Of a stretch of 64,000 nucleotides of DNA, positions 34,398-43,893 are shown piece by piece. A program made the position numbers and the translations under genes. This stretch comes from Deltaproteobacteria bacterium. GTDB taxonomy: Bacteria > Desulfobacterota > Desulfarculia > Desulfarculales > Desulfarculaceae. The stretch spans positions 1 through 64,000 of the forward strand of contig JAHLLK010000022.1 of NCBI GenBank assembly GCA_020444165.1, in the 5' to 3' direction. Positions within the stretch are counted from its first letter, which is position 1. Each line of letters starts with the position of its first letter. Below the pieces are notes generated by a model that saw only the letters and a program-made list of their open reading frames with translations, was not told where the DNA came from and made no database searches.

Positions 34398-34790
34398 GGG
34401 CAGAACGACTCAGGATATTCCATGCAAAAGCTGTATTTCCACCGTTTACGGCCTTACGCCGCGCCGGTCCGGGTCCTCTACAGGGGAGGCGCCGTCCGGC
34501 CCGGTTCGGCCCCCCGGTGGTTTGCGGGACACCGGAGGATGGGCTTCGGCAAGGTTGCCAGGCAAGTATAGCTCAAACCGCCGGGAATTTCCCAAGCTAA
34601 CCGTCGAGCCGCCGGGGGCCGGCCGCGGGGCAGGTGTTTTTCTGGCCCGGCTTTTGTTAACATTAGCTCTATGCAGGCCGGGCGAGGACCATCCTCCGCC
34701 CGGCGCCTGGGCCGGGACCAGGAAAATCCCGGCCGCGGCCTGGCCCCGGGCCTTCCCCAAACCCCTGAACCTCAACCGGTGGAGGAAGAC

Positions 34791-35174
34791 ATGAACAAAA
34801 AGGACCAACAGCGGTTGTTGCGGGAGGTGGACCGCCTGGAGCCCTATCCGGCCGTGTTTGTACCCCAGCGGGGCGGCGGCTTCGAGGTGGTCTTTCCCAA
34901 CCTGGCCCAGGTGCGGGCCTTTGGGCCGGACAAGGACCAGGCCGAGACGGCGGCCCGGGAGATGCTCACCGCGGAGCTGGGCCGCATGCTGCAAAGCAGC
35001 GAGGAGCCGCCCCGGCCCTCGGATCCCGAGCGCCTGGTGGCCGGCGACGACGAGCCGCCGGGCACCTACATGATAATGGTGTCCGCGGACCGCAAGACGC
35101 TGAAATCCCGGCTGGGTCTGGAAAAACGGGAGCGGGGCCTGGATCTGGGCCTGGGCCGCCTGGGCCGCCAGTAA
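34791..35174 (+). CDS. HicB-like protein without an adjacent HicA
   Basis: A 127-residue protein. The first half (YPAVFVPQRGGGFEVVFPNLAQVRAFGPDKDQAETAAREML) has the HicB fold pattern: a partial RNase H-like strand set followed by a helix. The rest is more polar and ends in an Arg/Gly-rich tail. HicB proteins normally neutralise HicA toxins, but no HicA-sized gene is adjacent, so this is either an orphan or a HicB-domain regulator. ATG 34791 has GGAGG 6 nt upstream. The next gene follows after 41 bp. Confidence 0.7.
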   Translation: MNKKDQQRLLREVDRLEPYPAVFVPQRGGGFEVVFPNLAQVRAFGPDKDQAETAAREMLTAELGRMLQSSEEPPRPSDPERLVAGDDEPPGTYMIMVSADRKTLKSRLGLEKRERGLDLGLGRLGRQ

Positions 35175-35215
35175 ACGCCGCCGGCGGCCCCGGCGGACAC
35201 GGAAAGGGAAATGCC

Positions 35216-35776
35216 TTGCCCGACAATGGGAAAGTGGTGTCTGTGAGCGTGCCGGAGGAGATTTCCCGGCACTGGGGGCGCTTCCTCGCCCTGGGAATCG
35301 TGATGGTGGTGTTGGGCACGGCCGGCCTGGGCCTGGAGGCCTTCCTGACCCTGGCCAGCGTGCTGTACTTCGGGCTGCTCCTGGTGGTGGCCGGGGTGGT
35401 CCAGTTGGGGCACGGGCTCCTGAGCAAACAGTGGCGGGGCCGCGGGGGGGCCCTCGTAATCGGCGCACTCTACCTCCTGGCCGGGGTGGCGGTCATCGCC
35501 GATCCCCTGGCCGCCTCGGCCGTGCTCACCCTCATCCTGGCCGCGGTGCTGGTGGTGGTGGGGGTGTCGCGCCTGGCCATGGCCCTGCAGCACCGTGACC
35601 TGGCGGGCTGGGGCTGGGGGGCGGTGAGCGGCGGCCTGGCCGTGCTCCTGGGCTTGATGATCGCGGCCCGCTGGCCCGTGTCCGGCCTGTGGGTCATCGG
35701 CCTGTTCGTGGCCATCGAGCTGATCCTGCACGGCTGGACCTACATCATGCTGGCCCTGGCCGCCCGCCGGGCATAG
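35216..35776 (+). CDS. HdeD/DUF308-family membrane protein
   Basis: A 186-residue protein with six short membrane helices in three hairpin repeats (for example FLALGIVMVVLGTAGL, YFGLLLVVAGVVQL, GALYLLAGVAVIADPLAA, LILAAVLVVVGVSRL). This is the DUF308 repeat of HdeD-type acid-stress proteins. TTG 35216 is inferred because AAAGGGA lies 6 nt upstream; an ATG five bases earlier is out of frame and stops after a few codons. Role by analogy only: envelope or acid stress. Confidence 0.85.
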   Translation: MPDNGKVVSVSVPEEISRHWGRFLALGIVMVVLGTAGLGLEAFLTLASVLYFGLLLVVAGVVQLGHGLLSKQWRGRGGALVIGALYLLAGVAVIADPLAASAVLTLILAAVLVVVGVSRLAMALQHRDLAGWGWGAVSGGLAVLLGLMIAARWPVSGLWVIGLFVAIELILHGWTYIMLALAARRA

Positions 35777-35807
35777 TTTGGCGGAAGTGGGGATGATTTT
35801 TGGGGGG

Positions 35808-35910
35808 AAGCCTTCGGGTGGTGGAAAAGCGGGCAGTCGTGCTGGTGATTGCAGATGGCAGGAGGGATATGCGGACCTTGCTGGAGAGGAGGTTGTTGGG
35901 GGTTGGCTGA
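35808..35910 (+). pseudogene. C-terminal relic of a RelE/ParE-type toxin gene
   Basis: About 100 bp encode VVEKRAVVLVIADGRRDM and the remaining C-terminus of a toxin, ending at the same stop as the intact gene at 36514-36822, with about 85% identity by eye. The part upstream of GGGTGGTGG has lost about 15 bases. The relic and the intact copy form direct repeats about 910 bp apart that flank the RND fragment. Confidence 0.8.
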
Positions 35911-36005
35911 GCGCCTGATTGCGGCCTTCTCTCGATTTTTTACCGCCCGGACAACCCGAGTCCGCTCCAAGCTTACTTGATCAGCCCCGCCGAGTACCAA
36001 CGGCC

Positions 36006-36365
36006 ATGCCGGTGTATTTGGGCGCGGTGATCCTCTCGGGGCTCCTGGTCAACGTGGGCATCGTAATGGCCGACGCCATGGCCCGCCGCGAGCGCGAAGG
36101 CCTCGCGCCCCGGGAGGCGGCCCGGGAGGGCGCGCTCCGCCGCCTCCGTCCCGTCCTCATGACCACCCTCTCCACCGCGGCGGCCAGCCTGCCCTTGCTC
36201 CTGGACCGCGGCGCCGGCTCGGCCACCTGGTCCCCCCTGGCCCTCACCCTGGCCGCCGGGCTCATCGTCTCGGCCGCGTTCTCGCTGTTTTTGACGCCGG
36301 TGTTGTATCCCCTGGCGGCGAGGTTTGAGCCGCTGGGGAAGGGGGAGGGGAAGAAGGGGAGGTAA
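36006..36365 (+). pseudogene. C-terminal fragment of an RND efflux transporter
   Basis: About 119 codons read VYLGAVILSGLLVNVGIVMADAMARREREG, then RLRPVLMTTLSTAAASLPLLL and LAAGLIVSAAFSLFLTPVLYPL. This matches the last membrane helices of CzcA/AcrB-type pumps, which are over 1000 residues long, so only about a tenth is left. The stop TAA at 36363 overlaps the ATG of the antitoxin gene. It is presumably not functional as a transporter. Confidence 0.85.
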
Positions 36366-36514
36366 TGCAGGACATAGACAGCCAGGAACAAACCCAGGAG
36401 ACCCTGGCGCTGTTAAAAATTCTGGCCCTGGGCAACCGTCAGGTCGAAGATGGCAAGGTCAAGCCTGCCGCCGAGGTGGTGAAGGAACTGCGGAACCGCC
36501 GGCGGGGAGAGTGA
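36365..36514 (+). CDS. Short antitoxin-like protein (49 residues)
   Basis: MQDIDSQEQTQETLALLKILALGNRQVEDGKVKPAAEVVKELRNRRRGE, read as two halves, resembles the C-terminal toxin-binding part of Phd/YefM-type antitoxins (LKILALG, GKVKPAAEV). The N-terminal DNA-binding half usual in that family is absent; its place is taken by the RND fragment. ATG 36365 overlaps the fragment's TAA, and the gene's TGA overlaps the toxin ATG (ATGA). It could be a minimal antitoxin or a truncated one. Confidence 0.65.
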   Translation: MQDIDSQEQTQETLALLKILALGNRQVEDGKVKPAAEVVKELRNRRRGE

Positions 36515-36822
36515 TGCCTTGCGAGGTGCCGTTTGCTTCTGACGCGGCCGGGACCCGTAACCACTCTTACAGCCCGGACCAAGCCGAGTACATACTGGGA
36601 AAGATCGAGCGGGACTTCTACAGCCTGAGCGCCTCCCCTCACCGGGGTGCCTGCCCCCGCGAGCTGCTGGCCTTGGGGATCAAGGAATACCGGGAAATCT
36701 TCTTCAAGCCTTACCGCATAATCTACCGGGTGGTGGAAAAGCAAGTTTTCGCCATGGTGATTGTTGATGGCAGGAGGGATATGCGAACGCTGCTGGAGAG
36801 GAGATTGTTGGGGGTTGGCTGA
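36514..36822 (+). CDS. RelE/ParE-family toxin
   Basis: A 102-residue protein with the RelE/ParE fold pattern: YSPDQAEYILGKIERDFYSL (helices), RELLALGIKEYREIFFKPYRIIYRVVEKQVFAMVIVDGRRDM (beta sheet core) and a C-terminal LLERRLLG helix. Family members are ribosome-dependent mRNA interferases or gyrase inhibitors; which applies is not visible. ATG 36514 overlaps the antitoxin stop by four bases. A relic of a second copy lies 0.9 kb upstream. Confidence 0.82.
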   Translation: MPCEVPFASDAAGTRNHSYSPDQAEYILGKIERDFYSLSASPHRGACPRELLALGIKEYREIFFKPYRIIYRVVEKQVFAMVIVDGRRDMRTLLERRLLGVG

Positions 36823-36877
36823 GCGATTTTTTACAGCTTTCCTTCGATACATTCCTGTTAGGATAACTCCGAAATTG

Positions 36878-37945
36878 CTATTGAGTATTTGTTCTACCCG
36901 ACTTTTTTAGCCCCTGCTCATCAAGCTTTGCCTGTATATCGGCTAGCCAAATAGGCGGTGTTGTGTCGCTGCTGTTTAAATGTTTGTGTACACGCATGAT
37001 AATGTCGCAAATGTTTTCACATGCGCTCACGGCAATATCTAAATCTATGTTGTAGAAATAGCGCAACTTATCATACCCTCCGAATTTTTCGGGCGCTGAA
37101 AACGGTGAGGGATGAACTAGAGAATCTCGGAATGGCTTAAAATTGTTCAGAAAACTTTTAACAGGCTCATCTGTCCCGTTCCAAAGTGGGCGACTGGTAA
37201 CTATTCTAGGGTAATTTAAAATCTTTTCGCGGAGACTGGTGCGGCCATTATCCCGTATCCTGTCTCTATCTTTTTGGGACAATTTGTCTAATGCGTCAGC
37301 ATGTTGGACAAAATCCCACGCTATTCCGTTGAGGTGTGCCTCTATCAAGATGAAGCAGGTCAAGATGCAAGATCTTAAGGCTTGTTCCTTTTTCCTGATT
37401 AGTGGAAATATTGCATCCTGGTTGGTGCGTGTGGTGGCATGCGATACTTTTCTGAATCTCTCCAATTCCGTATCAGCGTCGATGGCAACGGTGAGTGCCT
37501 GGAGTAAATCCTTTGCTAAGAAATCTTCGGGGAACTTAAACTGTAATCCCCATAGAGAGATAACTACCGTACAATGGGGCGGAGCAGACTTGAGAACACT
37601 TTTGTGGATCTTACTATACTTAGTCTCAAACTCAGCTAGTGGAATTTCTATTCCTCTGAAGGACTTAATCTCCTCATAAAGCAAATCAAGCTTTGCCTCT
37701 GTCATACTTTCAAAGTTTTTATCACAGAAAAATTTGACATTCTTTGAAACATTCTGCTTGACGTCTTTTGCTCCGGATTTCAGTATTCTTCTTGGCAAAG
37801 AGCCCAGGTCAAGTGTGTCGGCCTCAAAAAACTCGTGCCAACTATCCATGTCACCGAGCATGAGCCGGCCGACCGCGGATGCCCTATTAGCCCTTCTGAT
37901 TCGAGCAACTTCGGCCTGCCTTCCTTTTGGGCTTTCTTGCCTCAT
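36878..37945 (-). CDS. Hypothetical protein with HEPN-like RNase motif
   Basis: A 355-residue soluble, mostly helical protein with clearly lower GC and Lys-rich composition compared with neighbours. Near residues 270-285 it contains FRDSLVHPSPF: R-x4-H, the catalytic signature of HEPN ribonucleases, within a helical segment. This is followed by a YDKLRYFYNIDLDIAVSACENICDIIMRVHKHL helix. The N-terminal part (AKLDLLYEEIKSFRGIEIPLAEFE) is unfamiliar. No strong SD precedes 37945. Its place next to a toxin-antitoxin pair and transporter debris suggests an acquired, possibly defensive gene; this is inference. Confidence 0.6.
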   Translation of the reverse strand: MRQESPKGRQAEVARIRRANRASAVGRLMLGDMDSWHEFFEADTLDLGSLPRRILKSGAKDVKQNVSKNVKFFCDKNFESMTEAKLDLLYEEIKSFRGIEIPLAEFETKYSKIHKSVLKSAPPHCTVVISLWGLQFKFPEDFLAKDLLQALTVAIDADTELERFRKVSHATTRTNQDAIFPLIRKKEQALRSCILTCFILIEAHLNGIAWDFVQHADALDKLSQKDRDRIRDNGRTSLREKILNYPRIVTSRPLWNGTDEPVKSFLNNFKPFRDSLVHPSPFSAPEKFGGYDKLRYFYNIDLDIAVSACENICDIIMRVHKHLNSSDTTPPIWLADIQAKLDEQGLKKSGRTNTQ

Positions 37946-37997
37946 AAAAGAAACCAGTTGGCCTTCATTTTCGTCCTCTGCTTTCTCTCCCTCCCCC

Positions 37998-39950
<1,953 letters not shown>

Positions 39951-40187
39951 GACTCTCCTCCTGCGGCTGGGGCCCCGGTGGGGGCTTCGGAAAAGCTGGC
40001 GAATCGGCGAGGGCGGCCTTAGGCGGAAGCCGTGGGCGCCCTCCGGGCAGGGACCGCCGGGGTTCATGATAGCAAACCCCGTAGCTGAAATGCAGCTAGG
40101 GAAAACAGGGGTGGCCTTGCGGCGGGGCGGCGGCCGGGGAGGGGTGGGTTGGGCGAAATGTGCGGACCGGGCGGCGGGGTGGTTGGA

Positions 40188-40215
40188 GGGGTCTATATAT
40201 TGGGGTCTATATATT
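40188..40215. repeat. Perfect tandem 14-bp AT-rich repeat
   Basis: GGGGTCTATATATT occurs twice without a gap (40188-40201 and 40202-40215) in the GC-rich region between the acetoacetyl-CoA synthetase and RRM genes. Confidence 0.8.
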
Positions 40216-40253
40216 AAGGATGGCAGGCCCCGGGGCCTGCCCCCGACAAAACC

Positions 40254-40284
40254 AAGGCCCCGGCGCGGGGTGCGCCGGGGCCTT
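40254..40284 (-). terminator. Terminator of the RRM protein gene
   Basis: AAGGCCCCGGCGC pairs perfectly with GCGCCGGGGCCTT around GGGGT. On the minus strand it is followed by GGTTTTG, and it lies 34 bp past the RRM stop. Confidence 0.75.
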
Positions 40285-40317
40285 GACATGCTTCAAACCG
40301 GGTAAAGCCGAGAGGGC

Positions 40318-40635
40318 CTACCAGCCCTTCTGGCGGCCTCCGCCCCGAGGGGGACGGCCACCGCCGCCGCCGCCGCTGCCACCCCGGTCGCCGCGCTCTT
40401 GGGCTTCGTTGACCCGCAAGGGCCGCCCGTCCAGGTTGGAGCCATCCAGGGCCTTGATGGCGGCGTCAGCTTCGGACCCCTCCATCTCCACGAACCCGAA
40501 ACCCCGGGACCGGCCGGTGTCGCGATCGGTAATGACCCGGGCGGAAATGACCTCGCCGTGACGGCTGAAGAGGTCGGAAATGGTGGCCTCGGTGGCGCTC
40601 CAAGGCAGGTTGCCCACGTAGATCTTCTTGTTCAC
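40318..40635 (-). CDS. RRM-type RNA-binding protein
   Basis: A 105-residue single RRM protein with Gly/Arg-rich tail. RNP2 is KIYVGNLPW, RNP1 is RGFGFVEM; the tail is GGSGGGGGGRPPRGGGR. Such proteins are found in cyanobacteria and many Desulfobacterota and are usually cold- or stress-inducible RNA chaperones. The start is GTG 40635 with GGAG 8 nt upstream. A promoter on the minus strand (TTGACA/TAGTAT) leaves a 5' leader of about 140 nt with a CTCCCGG/CCGGGAG hairpin, as expected of cold-regulated messages. Confidence 0.93.
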   Translation of the reverse strand: MNKKIYVGNLPWSATEATISDLFSRHGEVISARVITDRDTGRSRGFGFVEMEGSEADAAIKALDGSNLDGRPLRVNEAQERGDRGGSGGGGGGRPPRGGGRQKGW

Positions 40636-40950
40636 TTATCATACTCCGAAAAAAGGGAAAACCGCTCCCGGCCAACACTACCGGGAGGCAACTACGGCCC
40701 AAGGAGCCTGACTTGCAAGCTGTTTATTGGCGCGGCCGCGCCCGGGGCTGGTGCACGGTTCGGCTCTGGGCCCACGCGACAAATACTACTCCCATCCCTG
40801 GTTTTGTCAATAAAAACCCAAAAGAATAAGCAATTTCGGAAAAATGACGCGTGATTTTACGGCGAATCTTGCGGCCCCCGAAAAGAGCCTAGCGGGGAAC
40901 TTGGTGAATTAATGGGTTTTTATCGCCTCGGGATCGGGGCTCACGCGGCC
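40636..40950. other. Leader of the RRM gene and gap to the S24 gene
   Basis: 315 bp. Contains the RRM gene's leader and promoter on the minus strand and the 3' flank of the S24 gene. No other gene is seen. Confidence 0.6.
40783..40810 (-). promoter_or_regulatory. Promoter of the RRM protein gene
   Basis: On the minus strand TTGACA (40810-40805) and TAGTAT (40788-40783) are spaced by 16 bp. Confidence 0.65.
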
Positions 40951-41640
40951 TCACAAATCCCGGATGACCCGCGTGACTTTGTAGAAACGCACCTCCCGGC
41001 CCTGGTCACCGGTGAGCACGATGGGGGGGTAGGCCTTGTTGTCCGACTCCAGCACCACGGTTTCGCCGATTTTGCGGAAGCGCTTGACCAGCTTGTCGCC
41101 GTCCTGGGGAAAGGCGGCAAAGCAGATGTCGCCCGAGAACAGCCGCTGGCCCGGCACCACCAGCACCCGGTCGCCCTCCAACAGGGTGTCGGCCATGGAG
41201 TCGTTGTGGATGCGCACCACAAAGGAGTTCTCATCCAGCCAGGAGGCGGGCAGGTAGTCGTAGTCCAGGGCCTCGCCCACCGGCATGCCGCCATCGGTCC
41301 AGGCTATCCCCTGGCCGCAGTTGGCGTCGAACACCACCACCCGCACCAGAGGCCCCAGGGAGACCAGGCCGGCCGGGGCGCTGCCGTCGGCGGTCACCGC
41401 GCCGTCGGCCGGCCGGGCCCAGGGCGGGGCCGGGATGTCGCCGGGGAAGGCCCCGAAAAGCTTGTCCCAGGTGGCCGGGCTCATGACCGTGTTGCCGTGG
41501 ACGTTCTGCCGCAGGCCAAAGGCGGTCAGCCCGGCCCGGCGGCCCAGGTCGGCCCAGGATCCCGTGCGCTCCTTCAGGCGGCGGAGCGCTTCCACCGCGG
41601 GCGTGGGGTCGTAGCCCGGATAGGGGTGAGGAGGAGTCAT
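40951..41640 (-). CDS. S24-family (LexA/CI-like) autocleavable repressor
   Basis: A 229-residue protein. The N-terminal part (VEALRRLKERTGSWADLGRRAGL) reads as a helix-turn-helix; the C-terminal part is a S24 peptidase domain with the nucleophile in HNDSMADTLLEGDRVLVV and the general-base Lys in GDKLVKRFRKIG. Such repressors self-cleave in SOS or bind small ligands. A site CGCAATTGCAAT lies upstream of its start at 41685-41696 and recurs at two other places nearby, suggesting autoregulation. ATG 41640 has AAGGA upstream. Prophage origin is possible, but no other phage genes are adjacent. Confidence 0.88.
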   Translation of the reverse strand: MTPPHPYPGYDPTPAVEALRRLKERTGSWADLGRRAGLTAFGLRQNVHGNTVMSPATWDKLFGAFPGDIPAPPWARPADGAVTADGSAPAGLVSLGPLVRVVVFDANCGQGIAWTDGGMPVGEALDYDYLPASWLDENSFVVRIHNDSMADTLLEGDRVLVVPGQRLFSGDICFAAFPQDGDKLVKRFRKIGETVVLESDNKAYPPIVLTGDQGREVRFYKVTRVIRDL

Positions 41641-41684
41641 GTCGCGTCCTTGCCAAGGTTTTTCTAAATATGCCCCGACTAAAC

Positions 41685-41696
41685 CGCAATTGCAAT
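41685..41696. promoter_or_regulatory. Operator-like site 1 (CGCAATTGCAAT)
   Basis: Lies 45 bp before the S24 repressor start codon within its probable promoter. Shares GCAATTGC with sites 2 (43300) and 3 (43526). Confidence 0.5.
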
Positions 41697-41711
41697 ATTA
41701 AACATGGCAAA

Positions 41712-42707
41712 TCAATCAAAATTGAGGCGGTGGGCGGCCACGGCCCAGGCCCGGTAGTGCCGCCCCGGCTTCTGCCCCACCCCCACCGCGCCTTTCCAGA
41801 GGTACAGGGCCATGGCCCAGGAGGGGTCATAGGCGCTGGAAGTGGCCGACCAGTAGGCTTCGCCCAGGTCCAGGAAGGGGTGGTCCGCGGGCAGGGCCGG
41901 GGAGTGGCGCGAGGCGTCCACCAACGACTCCAGCTCCCAGATGGTGGGCAGGCGCCAGCGGTGGATGCCGCCCGGAGCCGTGGCGCCCAGGGCGGCGGCC
42001 GCCTCCAGCGCCGCGGCCCAGCTCACCTCGCCCGGGCCCAGGTCGGCCCCCCGGCTCCAGTAGAGCCCGGTGAGGCGATCCCGCACCACCGGCCCCGCGG
42101 CCGCAAAGCGGGGCACGGGCCAGGCCAGGCCCCCGGGTCCGGGCGGGCCCGGGGCCGGCGCGGGCAGCACCGGCCGAGCGGGACCAGCCACCGGCCACAC
42201 CAGGTTGTACTGGTCTTGGTGGCCGTAGAACATGCGGCCGCCGTCGGTGTGCACGTACCAGTAATAACCCGGGACCTTGGCCGCCGGGGTGGCGGTCCAG
42301 CGCCAGCCCGGGGTGAGGTTCACAAAGGGGTGGTCCGGCGGCAGGGCCGGCTGGGCGTGCTGAAAGGAGAACAGGGAGAGCATCTCCCGCCGGTTGGGCA
42401 GGCGCCAGTCTCCGCGGCCCAGGTGGCGGTCCTGGTTCCAGGCCGCGGTCAGCTCCCCGGCCTCGGCCCAGGCCAGGGGAAAGCCGCCGGGGTTGGCGTC
42501 GCCGCTCCAGAGAAGGCCGGTGAGCCGGTCCTCCACCAGCCCGTCCCGGGGGACCAAGCGGGGGGTGGGCCAGGGCAGCCCGGGCCGGAACTCGGCGTCC
42601 TGGCCGCTGCCGGCGCAGGTTTGGGGCCGGCCCGCCGTATCGTAACAACGGGTCTGGCCGCTGTTGGGGTAAAAAGGGGAATAGGGGGGTAAGGGCGATG
42701 GGGACAC
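41712..42707 (-). CDS. DUF1566 (Lcl C-terminal) repeat protein
   Basis: A 331-residue protein with two tandem DUF1566 units: DGLVEDRLTGLLWSGDANPGG ... WRLPNRREMLSLF, and GPVVRDRLTGLYWSRGADLGPG ... WRLPTIWELESLVD. The first is preceded by GQTRCYDTAGRPQTCAGSGQDAEF, a common lead-in. The fold is C-type-lectin/FGE-like, often on secreted or surface proteins. The start (GTG 42707) is weakly supported and no signal peptide is visible, so the true N-terminus may differ. It lies upstream of the S24 gene on the same strand. Confidence 0.78.
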   Translation of the reverse strand: MSPSPLPPYSPFYPNSGQTRCYDTAGRPQTCAGSGQDAEFRPGLPWPTPRLVPRDGLVEDRLTGLLWSGDANPGGFPLAWAEAGELTAAWNQDRHLGRGDWRLPNRREMLSLFSFQHAQPALPPDHPFVNLTPGWRWTATPAAKVPGYYWYVHTDGGRMFYGHQDQYNLVWPVAGPARPVLPAPAPGPPGPGGLAWPVPRFAAAGPVVRDRLTGLYWSRGADLGPGEVSWAAALEAAAALGATAPGGIHRWRLPTIWELESLVDASRHSPALPADHPFLDLGEAYWSATSSAYDPSWAMALYLWKGAVGVGQKPGRHYRAWAVAAHRLNFD

Positions 42708-42883
42708 AGGCGCCTCGCGGCAAGGGGAGAAAGTTTGCTACAATTCAAAGCCTGGGGGGAGTCACCAGACGCCTCACCAGGAGAAACGGCCTGCGCGGCC
42801 TTTTGCAAACATCTGCAAACAGCGTACGCATCATCCCAGCATAGCACATCGATTTTCGTCCTAACTCTGGCCGGAGAGCGGAG

Positions 42884-43294
42884 ATGACAGGAATTCTGGC
42901 GGCTTTGAGTCTGGCTTTCACCGCCGGTGCGGTGGGGGGCTTGGTCAACGGCGTGGTGGTTTGGCTGACCGGCGACGTGGGTCTCACCGCCGCCCTGGGG
43001 ATCAACATCGCCCCGGCGCTGACCCCGGGGTTTCTCTATTCCAAGATGGTGTGGGGCGGCATCTGGGGGATCGGCCTTCTGGCGCCGCTCTTGGGCCGGA
43101 ACCTCCTGCTGCGGGGGATCATCTGGAGCCTGGCCCCCAGCCTGGTGATGCTCCTGCTGATCTTTCCCCTGCGCCTGGGCCAGGGTTGGTTCGGCTTCAA
43201 CCTGGGCTTGTTGACCCCGGCTTATGTGTTGGTGGTCAACGCCGTGTGGGGGCTGGCCGCGGCCCTGTGGCTGTTGGCCGCGGGTCGCCGCTGA
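42884..43294 (+). CDS. Small integral membrane protein
   Basis: A 136-residue protein with four membrane helices (residues about 3-30, 38-60, 74-96, 103-130) and little else: GLVNGVVVWLTGDVGLTAALG, GGIWGIGLLAPLLG, SLVMLLLIFPLRLGQG. I do not recognise a named family, though the pattern of alternating Gly-rich helices resembles DUF-type YagU/AcrZ-like membrane proteins. ATG 42884 has GGAGAGCGGAG upstream. Operator-like site 2 lies just beyond its stop. Confidence 0.7.
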   Translation: MTGILAALSLAFTAGAVGGLVNGVVVWLTGDVGLTAALGINIAPALTPGFLYSKMVWGGIWGIGLLAPLLGRNLLLRGIIWSLAPSLVMLLLIFPLRLGQGWFGFNLGLLTPAYVLVVNAVWGLAAALWLLAAGRR

Positions 43295-43299
43295 GATTT

Positions 43300-43314
43300 C
43301 GCAATTGCAATTGA
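43300..43314. promoter_or_regulatory. Operator-like site 2
   Basis: CGCAATTGCAATTGA sits six bases before the -35 box of the promoter at 43321. Confidence 0.5.
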
Positions 43315-43320
43315 TTGGCC

Positions 43321-43349
43321 TTGACACCCCGGGCTGCCTCAACTACCAT
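43321..43349 (+). promoter_or_regulatory. Sigma-70-type promoter upstream of the excisionase-like gene
   Basis: TTGACA at 43321-43326 and TACCAT at 43344-43349 with a 17-bp spacer. The leader to 43581 is about 220 nt and contains operator-like site 3. Confidence 0.6.
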
Positions 43350-43525
43350 TGCGATCAGGTGGGGGGCGGTTCGGCCTCCGATGCCCTGGCGCGGCACCGG
43401 CCGCGCCGGGCGGATGGAGGCGCCATCCTGGACGGACCACCCATAATGGCCTGGAATTAGGCGTTAATCTTGCGGGAAGGCTCGGGGGCCTGTCTCCGCC
43501 AGGGCCGCGCCGCGCCGTCCAACTC

Positions 43526-43538
43526 AATAGCAATTGCG
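43526..43538. promoter_or_regulatory. Operator-like site 3 (inverted)
   Basis: AATAGCAATTGCG is the reverse complement of CGCAATTGCTATT, matching sites 1 and 2 in 10 or more positions. Confidence 0.45.
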
Positions 43539-43580
43539 GAGGGGTGGCCCGCCGCAACAGAACCGAAAGGGGAGTCCTGC

Positions 43581-43814
43581 ATGAAAGCCAATCGCTGGAA
43601 GTCTTGGAACGATGTGCCGCCCATCCTGAAGACCGGCCAGGTCTGCGAATTCCTGGGCCTCGATCGCCGCACCCTGGACAAACTGGCCGAAGCCGGCCAG
43701 ATCCGCCGCGGCCTGGTGGGCGGAGCCTACCGCTACGGCCGGGTGGCCCTCAAAGAATTCACCCAGCGGGCCAATTGCGACCCCTACGAAGCGCCGAGCG
43801 GTTCTATTTGCTGA
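43581..43814 (+). CDS. MerR/excisionase-like helix-turn-helix protein
   Basis: A 77-residue protein with one winged helix motif: PPILKTGQVCEFLGLDRRTLDKLAEAGQIRRGLVGGAYRYGRVALKEF, typical of excisionase/AlpA or HTH_17 proteins that read 'helix, turn, wing'. AAAGGGGAG precedes ATG 43581. Its proximity to the S24 repressor and shared operator-like sites suggest a common small regulon, perhaps a relict phage or element control region. No integrase is present. Confidence 0.75.
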   Translation: MKANRWKSWNDVPPILKTGQVCEFLGLDRRTLDKLAEAGQIRRGLVGGAYRYGRVALKEFTQRANCDPYEAPSGSIC

Positions 43815-43821
43815 AGAAGAA

Positions 43822-43893
43822 GATGTGGGGGGAACCCCCTTTTTGTGAACAAAAAGGGGGTTCCCCCCACACCCCCCTCCCCCAAAAAAACTT
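43822..43893. repeat. Terminator-like hairpin element, copy 2
   Basis: A perfect 18-bp stem (GGGGGGAACCCCCTTTTT, 43827-43844, with 43851-43868) is followed by CACCCCCCTCCCCCAAAAAAACTT. It has the same block order as the element at 6612-6705. It probably ends the excisionase-like gene. Confidence 0.75.
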
